Below, in pieces: positions 1 to 8,945 of a stretch of 23,434 nucleotides of DNA. How positions within the stretch are numbered: position 1 is the first letter of the stretch; each line of letters starts with the position of its first letter. Location of the stretch: assembly GCA_002385265.1 (NCBI GenBank), contig DGDD01000169.1, positions 1 through 23,434 of the forward strand, given 5' to 3'. Made by a program: the position numbers and the translations under genes. The stretch is from Chitinophagaceae bacterium UBA3961 (GTDB taxonomy: Bacteria; Bacteroidota; Bacteroidia; Chitinophagales; Chitinophagaceae). Below the pieces are notes generated by a model. That model was not told where the DNA came from, searched no databases, and worked only from the letters and a program-made list of their open reading frames with translations.

Positions 1-369
1 GGTTTTGTTACTACCGGAAAAGGCCTTACCATTCACCGCACCAATTGCCCCAATGCGGCTAAACTGCTGGCCAATTACGGACATCGGGTAGTGAAAACTA
101 AATGGGCTAAAAACAAGGAGATTTCCTTCCTTACCGGTCTTAAAATTGTCGGTCTGGATGATGTGGGGGTTATTCATAAAATCACCAACCTCATTTCCGG
201 TGAATTGAGGATCAATATCAACGCTTTAACTATTGAAGCTAAAGACGGACTCTTTTTCGGAAACATTCGCGTGTATGTACATGATAAAGACGAATTGGAG
301 GAATTGCTCGACCGGCTGAAAAAACTACCCGGAATTGAAAAAGTAGACCGTTACGACACCGAGAACTAA
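1..369 (+). CDS. RelA/SpoT family (p)ppGpp synthetase/hydrolase, C-terminal end (5' truncated)
   Basis: Frame 1 is open from the first base to TAA at 367-369, so the gene begins before the window and the apparent GTG start at 91 is internal. The visible 122 residues are the regulatory C-terminus of a long RelA/SpoT homologue. The first ~30 residues contain the motif GKGLTIHRTNCPNA, typical of the conserved Cys / zinc-finger-like region. An ACT domain follows from about residue 44 (LKIVGLDDVGVIHKITNLIS) to the end. In this family these domains sense ribosome or metabolite state and control the N-terminal hydrolase and synthetase domains, which are not visible here. Whether the protein is bifunctional therefore cannot be told. 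purA follows 88 bp downstream on the same strand. Confidence 0.93.
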   Translation, partial: GFVTTGKGLTIHRTNCPNAAKLLANYGHRVVKTKWAKNKEISFLTGLKIVGLDDVGVIHKITNLISGELRININALTIEAKDGLFFGNIRVYVHDKDELEELLDRLKKLPGIEKVDRYDTEN

Positions 370-418
370 GCTTTTTCCACTTTTTTTTGAGAACTGGGGT
401 ATTCCATTTCGATTACCC

Positions 419-426
419 TATTTTTG
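419..426 (+). promoter_or_regulatory. Putative purA promoter, -7 element
   Basis: TATTTTTG matches the Bacteroidota -7 consensus TAnnTTTG exactly. It would give a leader of about 25 bases before the purA ATG at 458. No TTG/TTTG lies at the usual 17-23-base spacing; the nearest TTTG (386-389) is 29 bases away, so only the -7 element is called. Confidence 0.5.
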
Positions 427-445
427 CGGCTTAGAAAAACCGTAA

Positions 446-1723
<1,278 letters not shown>

Positions 1724-1815
1724 AAAATCGAGTTGTAACACAATAAAAAAAATCCAAAAAAATTTTGGCTATTTAAAATCTTCGCTGAAATTTTACATCA
1801 TAATCTTACCAGAAT

Positions 1816-2280
1816 ATGGCAGCAAAATCTGATAAGGGGAAAAGCACAAGCAGTAAATCTGCGCCCAAATCACCAAAGGAAACAACCCCCAAAGAATCTT
1901 CTAAACCGAAAAAACAGTTAGAAGAAGACGACGACGATGATCTTGAAGATGAAGAACTAGATGAAACGCCCAAAAAAGGTGCTTCAAAAGCTTCCTCTAA
2001 AAAATCAAAAGGTGATGACGATGACGACGACGACGATGACAGCGATGACATCGACGAAGTTGATGATTGGGATAAAGTAGATGAAGACGATAATTGGGAC
2101 CCCGATTTCGACGAATTCGATATTCCAAAATCCAAAACCAAAAAAGCAACCGGCGGCGGCAGCGGTACCCCTAAGAAAGGTAAAGCAGACGACGATGACT
2201 TGGGTTTAGATGACGACTTCAAAGACATGGATCTTTTTGATGACGGTGGCGGCTTTGATGACGACGACGACGATTATTAA
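1816..2280 (+). CDS. Highly acidic, low-complexity (disordered) protein of unknown function
   Basis: I do not recognise a family. The 154-residue protein alternates Lys/Ser/Pro-rich and Asp/Glu-rich blocks. Residues 1-34 are basic and Ser-rich; about 36-51 acidic; 52-65 basic; 66-102 very acidic with a run of nine Asp; 103-124 Lys/Gly-rich; and the end is acidic with aromatic residues (FDDGGGFDDDDDDY). By hand count about 58 residues are Asp or Glu and about 25 are Lys. There is no signal peptide, membrane segment or predicted globular core, so it is probably cytoplasmic and intrinsically disordered. The ATG at 1816 is 92 bp after purA, and pabB starts 20 bp after its stop, suggesting co-transcription with pabB. 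Histone-like or RNAP-delta-like acidic tails are only analogies. A long Ser-rich frame on the opposite strand is a shadow of the GAC/GAT codons. Confidence 0.75.
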   Translation: MAAKSDKGKSTSSKSAPKSPKETTPKESSKPKKQLEEDDDDDLEDEELDETPKKGASKASSKKSKGDDDDDDDDDSDDIDEVDDWDKVDEDDNWDPDFDEFDIPKSKTKKATGGGSGTPKKGKADDDDLGLDDDFKDMDLFDDGGGFDDDDDDY

Positions 2281-2300
2281 TCGTTGAAAGTTATCCTTGA

Positions 2301-3608
2301 ATGAAGAAAAGAGTCTACGAATATTTTAACGTAGCCGATATCGTTACATTCAATATACAATTGCTGAACTGGAGCTCCCGGTTCAGCAATTTTTGTTTAA
2401 TGGATAGTAACCAACAATCGGACAAACTGGGATCAATCCAAAAAATGGTCGCAGCAGGAAGTGTTGTGCACCTGCAATGCAATGCAGGTAATGCTTTCAC
2501 GGAACTCGATGCATTCATTGCGCAAAACAATGATTGGGTTTTTGGACATCTGGGTTACAACCTAAAAAATGAAATTGAAACCCTTGAATCAAAGTTGCTC
2601 GATCCAATTGGCTTCCCTGATCTCTATTTTTTTGTACCGGAAATTGTATTGGAAATAAGCGATTCTCGGATTCATATTGGTTCGGTGAACAAAAGCCCCC
2701 AAGCAGTTTTCGAAGAAATTCAAACAGCATCAACAGTTCTGCCGCCTGCGGCCAGAGAAGAAATCCTGCCAATGCCTAGAATGACCAAAGGCGATTATAT
2801 TGCCACTGTAAAATCCATTCAACAAAACCTCTTACAAGGGGCTTGTTATGAATTGAACTACTGCCAGGAGTTTTTCTCTTCCAACACCTTCATTCATCCC
2901 CCGGCTGTTTTTGATGCGTTGAATCAAGATCTGCAACAACCCTTCAGTGTTTATTATCAGTGGAATTATTGCTACGCTATGAGTGCCAGTCCGGAACGAT
3001 TCATTGCTTATAAGGAAGACTATTTGTGGTCGCAACCCATGAAAGGAACTGCTAAACGAATTCACGACGATGCGGCTGCCGATGCCGCACAGCGGCAACA
3101 ATTAATGATGGATCCGAAGGAGCGCGCTGAAAATATTATGGTGGTAGACTTGGTTCGAAACGATTTGTCTAAAGTATGTGTTGCCGGAACAGTGACTGTT
3201 CCTGAGCTCTGCAAAGTGATGAGTTTCCCGAAAGTGCATCAGATGATTTCGACCGTAAAAGGAAAGCCCATTGCAGATATCGGATTAGGAGCAATTATGA
3301 AAGCTTGTTTCCCGATGGGTTCTATGACCGGCGCTCCGAAGAAAAAAGTAATGGAGCTGATTGAAAAGTACGAATGCTCGAACCGGGGCCTTTTCTCCGG
3401 CAGTATAGGATATATTAAACCGAATGGTGATTTTGATTTCAATGTGATGATTCGCTCTGTATTTTACAATCAAAACACGGCTTATCTGTCGTTTCATACA
3501 GGATCCGGAATCACGTATTATGCGCAGCCGGAGCGGGAATACGAAGAATGTTTATTGAAAGCAGCCGCCATAAAAAAAGTGCTAACCGAGGTCAGCACTT
3601 TAAAGTAA
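2301..3608 (+). CDS. pabB: Aminodeoxychorismate synthase component I-like (PabB) chorismate-binding enzyme
   Basis: A 435-residue member of the chorismate-utilising family (PabB/TrpE/MenF). The catalytic half covers about residues 160-430. It includes GACYELNYC (180-188), SASPERF (228-234), the QPMKGTAKR motif (245-253), ENIMVVDLVRNDLS (277-290), GSMTGAPK and GSIGYI, and ends with YEECLLKAAAIKKVL. Lys248 within MKGT corresponds to the nucleophilic lysine of the E. coli PabB PIKGT motif, where TrpE has alanine. This favours 4-amino-4-deoxychorismate formation for folate over anthranilate synthesis. The N-terminal ~150 residues are weakly conserved, as is common. No glutamine amidotransferase partner is in the window. 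The gene sits 20 bp after the acidic-protein gene. Its 3' end contains a terminator for the convergent gene. Confidence 0.88.
   Translation: MKKRVYEYFNVADIVTFNIQLLNWSSRFSNFCLMDSNQQSDKLGSIQKMVAAGSVVHLQCNAGNAFTELDAFIAQNNDWVFGHLGYNLKNEIETLESKLLDPIGFPDLYFFVPEIVLEISDSRIHIGSVNKSPQAVFEEIQTASTVLPPAAREEILPMPRMTKGDYIATVKSIQQNLLQGACYELNYCQEFFSSNTFIHPPAVFDALNQDLQQPFSVYYQWNYCYAMSASPERFIAYKEDYLWSQPMKGTAKRIHDDAAADAAQRQQLMMDPKERAENIMVVDLVRNDLSKVCVAGTVTVPELCKVMSFPKVHQMISTVKGKPIADIGLGAIMKACFPMGSMTGAPKKKVMELIEKYECSNRGLFSGSIGYIKPNGDFDFNVMIRSVFYNQNTAYLSFHTGSGITYYAQPEREYEECLLKAAAIKKVLTEVSTLK
3572..3598 (-). terminator. Intrinsic terminator of the transglycosylase gene, inside the 3' coding end of pabB
   Basis: Read on the minus strand, GTGCTGACC / GGTTAGCAC (3598-3579) form a stem with one G-U pair and a tight loop, followed at once by seven T (3578-3572). 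It lies 28 bp past the transglycosylase stop. On the plus strand the same pair is an A-C mismatch and only three T follow, so the minus direction is favoured. Confidence 0.8.
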
Positions 3609-3625
3609 TTAGCTTGGGTGGTTGT

Positions 3626-4747
3626 TTAGTGGCGAACTTGAACTGGATCATTACATACCGCACCGCCACTGAGTAAATACTGAACTGATTCGTTCAATAT
3701 TTGATATTTATTGGTTACAAATACTTCCATTTTTTCGGCTGGTAACTTCAATTCATAACTGCTAGCGCCGGCAGCAATTACCTTGTCGAAATTAGGATTG
3801 TAACGGTTGAATTCGTTGATATCCATGGCAATGATTCTAGCGATGATTTCCGAATGGTATTTGCCGGAGATCTTCATTGTTTTTACATTGTCCATTTCTT
3901 TTTGACTCAAATTTCTGCTTGCTACGAAGTTAGAAACAGCGCTCAATTGCTCGGTTGTTTCCGCTTTGGTAAGCGTGGTAATACCACCCTGACCTTCGAA
4001 CACATAGTGCGTACCAATGAACTTCTTTACGTGGTTTCTGGTTTCGTTGGGCAAATAGCGTTGCAGATCCCAGAAATTACGGCTTTTGCTCTTTTTAATG
4101 GCACTGTAAACATTTACCGGTCCACCATTATAGGCAGCAATAACCAAAAGCCAGTCTCCAAACTCGGAATACAAATCTCTTAAGTACTTGGCGGCAGCAT
4201 GGGTACTTTTAATAAAGTCTTTGCGCTCATCCACTTTTCTATTCACTTTTAAGCCCAAGGTGCGTGCGGTTTCAGGCATAAATTGCCATGGTCCTACGGC
4301 ACCGGCCCATGAAACAGCAGAGCTTTTTAATTGAGATTCAATAACGGCGAGGTATTTTAACTCGGCGGGAAGAGAGTAACGCGTTAGAACCGCGTCCATC
4401 ATGTTGAAGTAGGGGCGGGCCCAACCCTTCATTTTCAGAAGGTCTTCGCCATTTTCTTCCATATAATCTTGTACAAAGCTAACGGCTCTAGGGTTCAAGC
4501 GAATTCCTGAGGCAGAGCTGAGGCTGGATTCGAACAAATTGGGTATGAATCGCTGAAGCGTATCCTTTTTAGCCGCCTTGCCCGGAGCCATCACAGAATC
4601 CGTTAGGGTGGTAACCCTCATTACTTTTTTGCCGCTGCTGTTCGATGCTGTCTTTTTGGAGCCACCTTTAGCAGGCTGACCAAAAGCCAACAACGTTAAG
4701 CTTACGCTCAAAATAGTGAGCATCAATGTTTTTTGCTTCATCATCAT
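3626..4747 (-). CDS. Secreted lytic murein transglycosylase (SLT / MltD-like)
   Basis: Cleaves the glycan strands of peptidoglycan between MurNAc and GlcNAc, forming 1,6-anhydro ends. Residues 1-23 are a signal peptide (Lys followed by a hydrophobic run and AFGQ). The SLT domain spans about 115-235: catalytic Glu137 in AVIESQL, GAVGPWQFMPETA (149-161), AAYNGGP (204-210) and a YLPNETRNHV segment. About 130 C-terminal residues follow, with a weak LysM-like look (KYHSEIIARIIAMDINEFNRYNP) that I cannot confirm. The start could be any of three consecutive ATG codons (4747, 4744, 4741). The gene converges with pabB, with 17 bp between stop codons, and ends at an intrinsic terminator inside pabB. 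gatA ends 111 bp upstream on the same strand. Confidence 0.9.
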   Translation of the reverse strand: MMMKQKTLMLTILSVSLTLLAFGQPAKGGSKKTASNSSGKKVMRVTTLTDSVMAPGKAAKKDTLQRFIPNLFESSLSSASGIRLNPRAVSFVQDYMEENGEDLLKMKGWARPYFNMMDAVLTRYSLPAELKYLAVIESQLKSSAVSWAGAVGPWQFMPETARTLGLKVNRKVDERKDFIKSTHAAAKYLRDLYSEFGDWLLVIAAYNGGPVNVYSAIKKSKSRNFWDLQRYLPNETRNHVKKFIGTHYVFEGQGGITTLTKAETTEQLSAVSNFVASRNLSQKEMDNVKTMKISGKYHSEIIARIIAMDINEFNRYNPNFDKVIAAGASSYELKLPAEKMEVFVTNKYQILNESVQYLLSGGAVCNDPVQVRH

Positions 4748-4858
4748 TTTGTTTACTACACAATACCGACACTACAATAGGACTGGATTAAAATGATGTT
4801 TAGCATAGGACTATCGGAAGAAGCCTACCAAAAACAGCGGTCGTAATAAATGGTTTTT

Positions 4859-6307
4859 CTATTGCTTACTGTCTTTATAGGCAGCCATCCATTGGTTGGA
4901 TAACTGGAGCAAAGATAACTCCGAAAATCGGTTTGTCATAACTTGCACCCCGAATGGTAAGCCATTACTGTGCCAAAAAAGCGGGAGAGAGATGCCGGGA
5001 ACCCCGGTAAGGTTGGAAAAAACTGTAAAAATGTCAGCCAAGTACATCGCAATGGGGTCATCCGACTTTTCGCCGATGGGAAAAGCCGTACTTGGAGCAT
5101 TGGGAAGAACGAGGGCGTCGAATTGATTGAAGATCAGGTTTGTTTTGTCCACTAGTAAACGGCGGACTTGCTGGGCGCGGGTGAAGTAGGCGTCGTAGTA
5201 CCCTGAACTAAGTACGAAAGACCCCAGCATGATGCGTTTTTTGACCTCCCAACCGAAGCCTTTTGACCGTGTTTGGCAGTAGAACTCGTTGAGGTCGTTT
5301 TTTTTATCCACATGCCTGAATCCATACTTTACCCCATCAAATCTGGAGAGGTTAGAGGAGGCTTCGGCCGTGGTAAGAATATAATAGGTAGGAACAATAT
5401 AATCGAGGTATTCGAAAGAAACCGGGCAAAGCTGGTGTCCGTCTTTCTCTAAACGGGAAAATAATTCCCTTAATCGGCCGGCAATTTCAGGATCTAGGGC
5501 CGGGCTATCGATCGCTTCTTTGAAATAAGCGATTTTAAGGGGTTTTCCGGGGGCCTTCAAGGCCTTCGAGTAGGCTTCTGGGGCTTCGGTATGGGCTGTG
5601 CTATCGAATTCATCGGGGCCACTGATCACTTCCAGTACGAGGGCATTGTCGGGAATGTTCTTTGAGAAGATGCCTATTTGATCGAAAGAGGAGGCGTAGG
5701 CGATCAATCCATAGCGGGAGATCCGACCATAAGTTGGTTTCAGTCCCACAATTCCACAGAAGTCGGCGGGCTGGCGAACAGATCCACCGGTATCGCTACC
5801 CAAGCTCACCATGCAGCAATCCATTTGTACTGCTACCGCCGAGCCACCGGAAGAGCCACCGGGCACTTTGGTAGGGTCGATGCCGTTCAATACTTTTCCA
5901 AAGGCGGAGTGTTCATTGGTAGAACCCATGGCGAATTCATCACAATTGGTAGTTCCAATGATTATGGCACCGGCATCTAACAGTTTAGTTACAGCCGTTG
6001 CATTGTAAATACTTTTGAAGCCTTTGAGAATGTTGGAGGCGGCAGAAAGCGGATGGTCTTTATAAGCAATTACATCTTTAACTGCAATTACAACGCCGTG
6101 TAAAGATGGGAGAGGAGCGCCTGCTTTTCGGGCAGCATCTTGAGATCGAGCGGTTTCCAAGGCTTCTTCAGCAAAAATATGAACAAAGGCGTTCAGATGC
6201 TGATGAACTTGGATCTGCTCTAAATAAAACGTAACGGCCTCTTCACAAGAAGTAGTGCCGTTACGCAATTCAGTATGATATTGTTCTATTGAATCGTACT
6301 TAAACAC
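4859..6307 (-). CDS. gatA: Asp-tRNA(Asn)/Glu-tRNA(Gln) amidotransferase subunit A
   Basis: The glutaminase/amidase subunit of GatCAB, which releases ammonia from glutamine to convert Glu-tRNA(Gln) to Gln-tRNA(Gln), or the Asp/Asn pair. The 482 residues match GatA length. The amidase-signature triad is visible at the spacing seen in GatA: Lys77 (GVVIAVKDV), cis-Ser152 (VPGGSSGGSA) and nucleophile Ser176 (GSDTGGSVRQPADFCGIVGLKP). The C-terminal part carries GVPGISLP and GLPFGVQVM, both family signatures, which argue for GatA over a general amidase. gatB and gatC are not in the window, a common dispersed arrangement. tatA lies 20 bp upstream on the same strand, so the two are probably co-transcribed. 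Confidence 0.95.
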   Translation of the reverse strand: MFKYDSIEQYHTELRNGTTSCEEAVTFYLEQIQVHQHLNAFVHIFAEEALETARSQDAARKAGAPLPSLHGVVIAVKDVIAYKDHPLSAASNILKGFKSIYNATAVTKLLDAGAIIIGTTNCDEFAMGSTNEHSAFGKVLNGIDPTKVPGGSSGGSAVAVQMDCCMVSLGSDTGGSVRQPADFCGIVGLKPTYGRISRYGLIAYASSFDQIGIFSKNIPDNALVLEVISGPDEFDSTAHTEAPEAYSKALKAPGKPLKIAYFKEAIDSPALDPEIAGRLRELFSRLEKDGHQLCPVSFEYLDYIVPTYYILTTAEASSNLSRFDGVKYGFRHVDKKNDLNEFYCQTRSKGFGWEVKKRIMLGSFVLSSGYYDAYFTRAQQVRRLLVDKTNLIFNQFDALVLPNAPSTAFPIGEKSDDPIAMYLADIFTVFSNLTGVPGISLPLFWHSNGLPFGVQVMTNRFSELSLLQLSNQWMAAYKDSKQ

Positions 6308-6327
6308 GAGAAAGCCAAAAACCTAAA

Positions 6328-6561
6328 CTAGTGAGCGGAACTTGATTGTTGTTTGTCTTTTTCGTTCATACCGTCTTCGATTTCCTTCTTCACGTTGTTT
6401 TTAGCATCGTTGAATTCACGGATACCTTTACCGATACCTTTCATGAACTCAGGGATTTTTCGGCCACCAAAGAGTACGAGAACGGCTAACACAATCAGAA
6501 TCCATTCAGAGCCACCAGGCATACCGAGTAGGAATATTGGTTTAATTGTAGCTAATAACAT
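6328..6561 (-). CDS. tatA: Sec-independent (Tat) protein translocase subunit TatA/TatE
   Basis: A 77-residue pore-forming subunit of the twin-arginine translocase, which exports folded proteins. A short N-terminal stretch precedes one membrane helix (about 18-32, SEWILIVLAVLVLFG). The hallmark hinge and amphipathic helix follow: FGGRKIPEFMKGIGKGIREFNDAKN, read here in two parts, with a charged Lys/Glu/Ser tail. The first ATG (6559-6561) gives a longer N-terminus than many TatA proteins; Met14 (MPGGSEW) is a possible alternative start. The gene lies between the rplS terminator and gatA. TatC is not in the window. Confidence 0.93.
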   Translation of the reverse strand: MLLATIKPIFLLGMPGGSEWILIVLAVLVLFGGRKIPEFMKGIGKGIREFNDAKNNVKKEIEDGMNEKDKQQSSSAH

Positions 6562-6612
6562 GAGGTTAAATTTTGAACTTGCAAATTAGGGTTTTTCATG
6601 AATATTCATAAC

Positions 6613-6639
6613 AAAAGAGGTGCCATTATTTGACACCTC
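6613..6639 (-). terminator. Intrinsic terminator of rplS
   Basis: On the minus strand GAGGTG (6639-6634) pairs with CACCTC (6622-6617) around an 11-base loop. TTTTGT follows (6616-6611). It begins 38 bp after the rplS stop and separates rplS from tatA. Confidence 0.75.
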
Positions 6640-6676
6640 ACTTGTTACACGAATGTTATTAAAGTATTGAATCAGC

Positions 6677-7045
6677 TTATTTAGCAGACTCAACAGCCAT
6701 TCTTTTTTCTTTGATACGAGCACTCTTACCGAAACGCTCTCTCTGGAAGTACAATTTCGCTCTGCGAACACGACCTGACTTATTCAACTCAATTGAGTCA
6801 ATATTAGGTGAATACAAAGGAAAAGTTCTTTCAACACCAACACCGTCAGAAATTTTTCTTACAGTGAAGCTGGCAGTTGCGCCAGTACCTTGACGTTTGA
6901 TAACATCACCACGGAAGCTTTGGATACGCTCCTTACCACCTTCGATGATTTTATAGTTAACAGACACATTATCACCAGCTTTGAAGTTGGGGAATGTCTT
7001 TTTCGTTGTCATTTGCTCGTGTACAAACTGAACTGCTGCGTTCAT
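6677..7045 (-). CDS. rplS: 50S ribosomal protein L19
   Basis: A large-subunit protein near the 30S-50S interface. The 122 residues fit the family. Conserved stretches are [29 protein letters not shown] (about 21-49), the [22 protein letters not shown] region, and [22 protein letters not shown] near the end, each typical of L19. ATG at 7043-7045 is 22 bases downstream of an exact -7 promoter element, implying a short leader with no room for a long autoregulatory structure. It appears to be a single-gene transcript: a terminator follows, and its neighbour rny has its own promoter-like site. Confidence 0.97.
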   Translation of the reverse strand: MNAAVQFVHEQMTTKKTFPNFKAGDNVSVNYKIIEGGKERIQSFRGDVIKRQGTGATASFTVRKISDGVGVERTFPLYSPNIDSIELNKSGRVRRAKLYFQRERFGKSARIKEKRMAVESAK

Positions 7046-7066
7046 GATCTTTTAATTTAAGGGATG

Positions 7067-7074
7067 CAAAGGTA
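7067..7074 (-). promoter_or_regulatory. Putative rplS promoter, -7 element
   Basis: On the minus strand this reads TACCTTTG, an exact match to TAnnTTTG, followed by CATCCC. It is 22 bases before the rplS ATG. No TTG lies at 17-23 bases upstream, so the -33 part is absent or degenerate. Confidence 0.6.
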
Positions 7075-7132
7075 AGGAAAAATTGGATATTTCACCTTTC
7101 TTTCCAAGATTTTTTCAAATTACCTGCTAAAA

Positions 7133-8692
7133 TTAGCGGGCGATGTTTACTGCACGTTTCTCGCGAATTACGGTTACTTTGATCTGTCCGGGGAAGGTCA
7201 TTTCATTCTGAATCTTCTGGGCGATCTCAAAGCTGAGCTTATCTGAGTCATTATCAGTCACTTTCTCCGCTTCTACAATCACACGAAGTTCTCGACCTGC
7301 CTGAATAGCATAGGCTTTTTCAACTCCGGTATAGGCCATGGCCAAGTTCTCGAGGTCTTTGATACGCTGCAAATATTGCTGCATAATTTCACGACGAGCA
7401 CCGGGACGTGCACCGCTGATAGCGTCACAAGCCTGGATAATGGGAGCAATTACATATTGCATTTCCATTTCATCGTGGTGGGCGCCGATGGCATTCACAA
7501 CAGCCGGGTTTTCACCGTATTTCTCGGCCAATTTAGCTCCCAACAAGGCATGGCTTAATTCTGATTCTTCATCAGGCACTTTTCCTATATCGTGAAGTAA
7601 ACCGGCTCTTTTTGCCAATTTCGGGTTCAATCCCAGTTCTGCAGCCATGGTCGCACACAAATTAGCCGTTTCGCGGCTGTGCATCAACAAGTTCTGACCA
7701 TAAGAAGAACGGAAACGCATTCTTCCTACCATACGAATCAATTCTTTGTGCAAACCGTGAATACCCAATTCAATCACCGTACGTTCTCCAATTTCCATCA
7801 CTTGCTCTTCAATTTGACGGCGGGTTTTCTCCACTACTTCTTCAATACGTGCAGGGTGGATACGACCATCGGTCACCAATCGCTGCAAGCTTAAACGAGC
7901 GATCTCTCTTCTCAATGGATCGAAGGAAGAAAGGATGATGGCTTCAGGAGTATCGTCTACAATCAAATCCACACCGGTAGCCGCTTCAATGGCGCGGATA
8001 TTTCTACCCTCTCTACCAATGATCTGACCTTTGATTTCGTCACTTTCCAAATTGAACACCGTAATGGAGTTCTCAATGGCTTGTTCCGCAGCCGTACGCT
8101 GAATGGTTTGAATGATGATTTTACGGGCTTCTTTATTGGCTTTTTGCTTGGCGTCGTCAATAATTTCTTGTTGAACTGCCAATGCTTGCGTTTGGGCTTC
8201 TTGTTTCAAGCTTTCTACCAATTGGGTTTTTGCCTCGTCGGCTGTTAAACCGGCAATTTTTTCCAATCGGCGAATGTGCTCTTCTTGGTGCTTTTCAAGT
8301 TCGGTTCTCTTCAAGTTAACAACTTCGATCTGACGGTTCAAATTGTCTTTGATCGCTTCGTTTTCTTTGATTTGTTTGTCGAGACCGCTTTCTTTTTGAT
8401 TGATGCTTTGTTCTTTCTGGCGAATCTTGTTTTCAACTTCGTTGATCTTGCGATTACGTTCGTTTACTTCCTTATCGTGGTTCGCTCTTAATTGAACAAA
8501 TTTCTTCTCGGCTTCCAGTTCTTTTTCCTTTTTCAAGGTCTCTGCTCTCAGTTCTGCTTCTTTCAGGAGGATCTGTGCTTGCTTTTCTGCCTCGTCAATT
8601 TTCTGTTGGGTGTTTTTTGCAAAGATGAATTTCCCAGCAATGATTCCCACCACTAAACCGACTCCTCCTATGATGTAGGTGATAATTTCCAT
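7133..8692 (-). CDS. rny: Ribonuclease Y
   Basis: A membrane-anchored endoribonuclease that starts decay of many mRNAs. The 519 residues match the family. Residues 3-24 form one N-terminal membrane helix. About 28-190 are a long Lys/Glu/Gln coiled coil. A KH domain follows at about 213-275, with the GxxG loop in [15 protein letters not shown]. The HD domain starts near 335: His338 (LLMHSRE), the His367-Asp368 pair in [13 protein letters not shown], and HH at 405-406 (GAHHDEME). The C-terminal region ends in [21 protein letters not shown] at 8690-8692 gives the expected membrane-anchor start. The leader of about 80 bases carries a 10-bp perfect inverted repeat. Confidence 0.96.
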   Translation of the reverse strand: MEIITYIIGGVGLVVGIIAGKFIFAKNTQQKIDEAEKQAQILLKEAELRAETLKKEKELEAEKKFVQLRANHDKEVNERNRKINEVENKIRQKEQSINQKESGLDKQIKENEAIKDNLNRQIEVVNLKRTELEKHQEEHIRRLEKIAGLTADEAKTQLVESLKQEAQTQALAVQQEIIDDAKQKANKEARKIIIQTIQRTAAEQAIENSITVFNLESDEIKGQIIGREGRNIRAIEAATGVDLIVDDTPEAIILSSFDPLRREIARLSLQRLVTDGRIHPARIEEVVEKTRRQIEEQVMEIGERTVIELGIHGLHKELIRMVGRMRFRSSYGQNLLMHSRETANLCATMAAELGLNPKLAKRAGLLHDIGKVPDEESELSHALLGAKLAEKYGENPAVVNAIGAHHDEMEMQYVIAPIIQACDAISGARPGARREIMQQYLQRIKDLENLAMAYTGVEKAYAIQAGRELRVIVEAEKVTDNDSDKLSFEIAQKIQNEMTFPGQIKVTVIREKRAVNIAR

Positions 8693-8723
8693 TGGTAATC
8701 AATAGTTTATATTATGGTTAAGG

Positions 8724-8761
8724 TCTTTGATCACAGTTAAGGTTAGTAATATGATCAAAGA
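8724..8761 (-). repeat. Perfect 10-bp inverted repeat in the rny leader
   Basis: TCTTTGATCA (8724-8733) and TGATCAAAGA (8752-8761) are perfect inverted copies with 18 bases between. GTTAAGGT occurs twice nearby (8717-8724 and 8736-8743). If transcription starts near 8771 (see the -7 element at 8777-8784), the repeat is transcribed and can form a 10-bp stem at the 5' end of rny mRNA. No T-tract follows on the minus strand, so it is not a simple terminator. It could instead be a DNA operator. Confidence 0.7.
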
Positions 8762-8776
8762 ACGGTACTAAGCTTG

Positions 8777-8784
8777 CGAAAATA
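8777..8784 (-). promoter_or_regulatory. Putative rny promoter, -7 element
   Basis: On the minus strand this reads TATTTTCG, one mismatch from TAnnTTTG, followed by CAAGC. It would give a leader of about 80 bases. No convincing -33 element was seen. Confidence 0.4.
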
Positions 8785-8886
8785 CGAAAATTTAACAGGT
8801 ATTAGTATGTTGATTTCCAAAAGCTAATGAAAATTAGGACGACGATAAGAAATATTAGCGTTATTTAATATGTTTAAGCACCAATT

Positions 8887-8904
8887 AGCCCAAACTTTTG
8901 GGCT
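8887..8904. promoter_or_regulatory. 18-bp palindrome overlapping the -33 region of the thioredoxin-like gene
   Basis: AGCCCAAA and TTTGGGCT are perfect 8-bp inverted arms with CT between them. The right arm supplies the TTTG of the promoter at 8897-8928. No plus-strand gene lies nearby upstream for it to terminate, and no T-tract directly follows, so an operator for a dimeric regulator is more likely than a terminator (inference). Confidence 0.5.
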
Positions 8905-8928
8905 GCCTTTTAAATGATAGTATCTTTC
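8897..8928 (+). promoter_or_regulatory. Putative promoter of the TlpA-like thioredoxin gene
   Basis: TTTG (8897-8900), a 20-base spacer and TATCTTTC (8921-8928) fit the Bacteroidota pattern TTTG-N19/20-TAnnTTTG with one mismatch. Transcription would begin near 8934, after the TTG at 8898. This rules against the longer reading frame and supports ATG 8946. Confidence 0.6.
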
Positions 8929-8945
8929 CGCAAATTATTTCCAAC

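Noticed and set aside
386..389. TTTG as the -33 partner of the purA -7 element
   Set aside because: Spacing of 29 bases is outside the usual 17-23.
1806..2228. Long Ser-rich reading frame on the minus strand
   Set aside because: It mirrors the GAC/GAT repeats of the acidic protein on the plus strand. It has no RBS or recognisable domain, and the plus-strand reading has a natural start, stop and gene spacing.
5304..5312. Perfect DnaA-box 9-mer inside gatA
   Set aside because: It lies in well-conserved coding sequence, alone, with no AT-rich tract or second box. Probably chance.
8898..8945. Upstream TTG start extending the thioredoxin-like protein by 16 residues
   Set aside because: The TTG overlaps the -33 box of the predicted promoter and the extension spoils the signal peptide; ATG 8946 is better.
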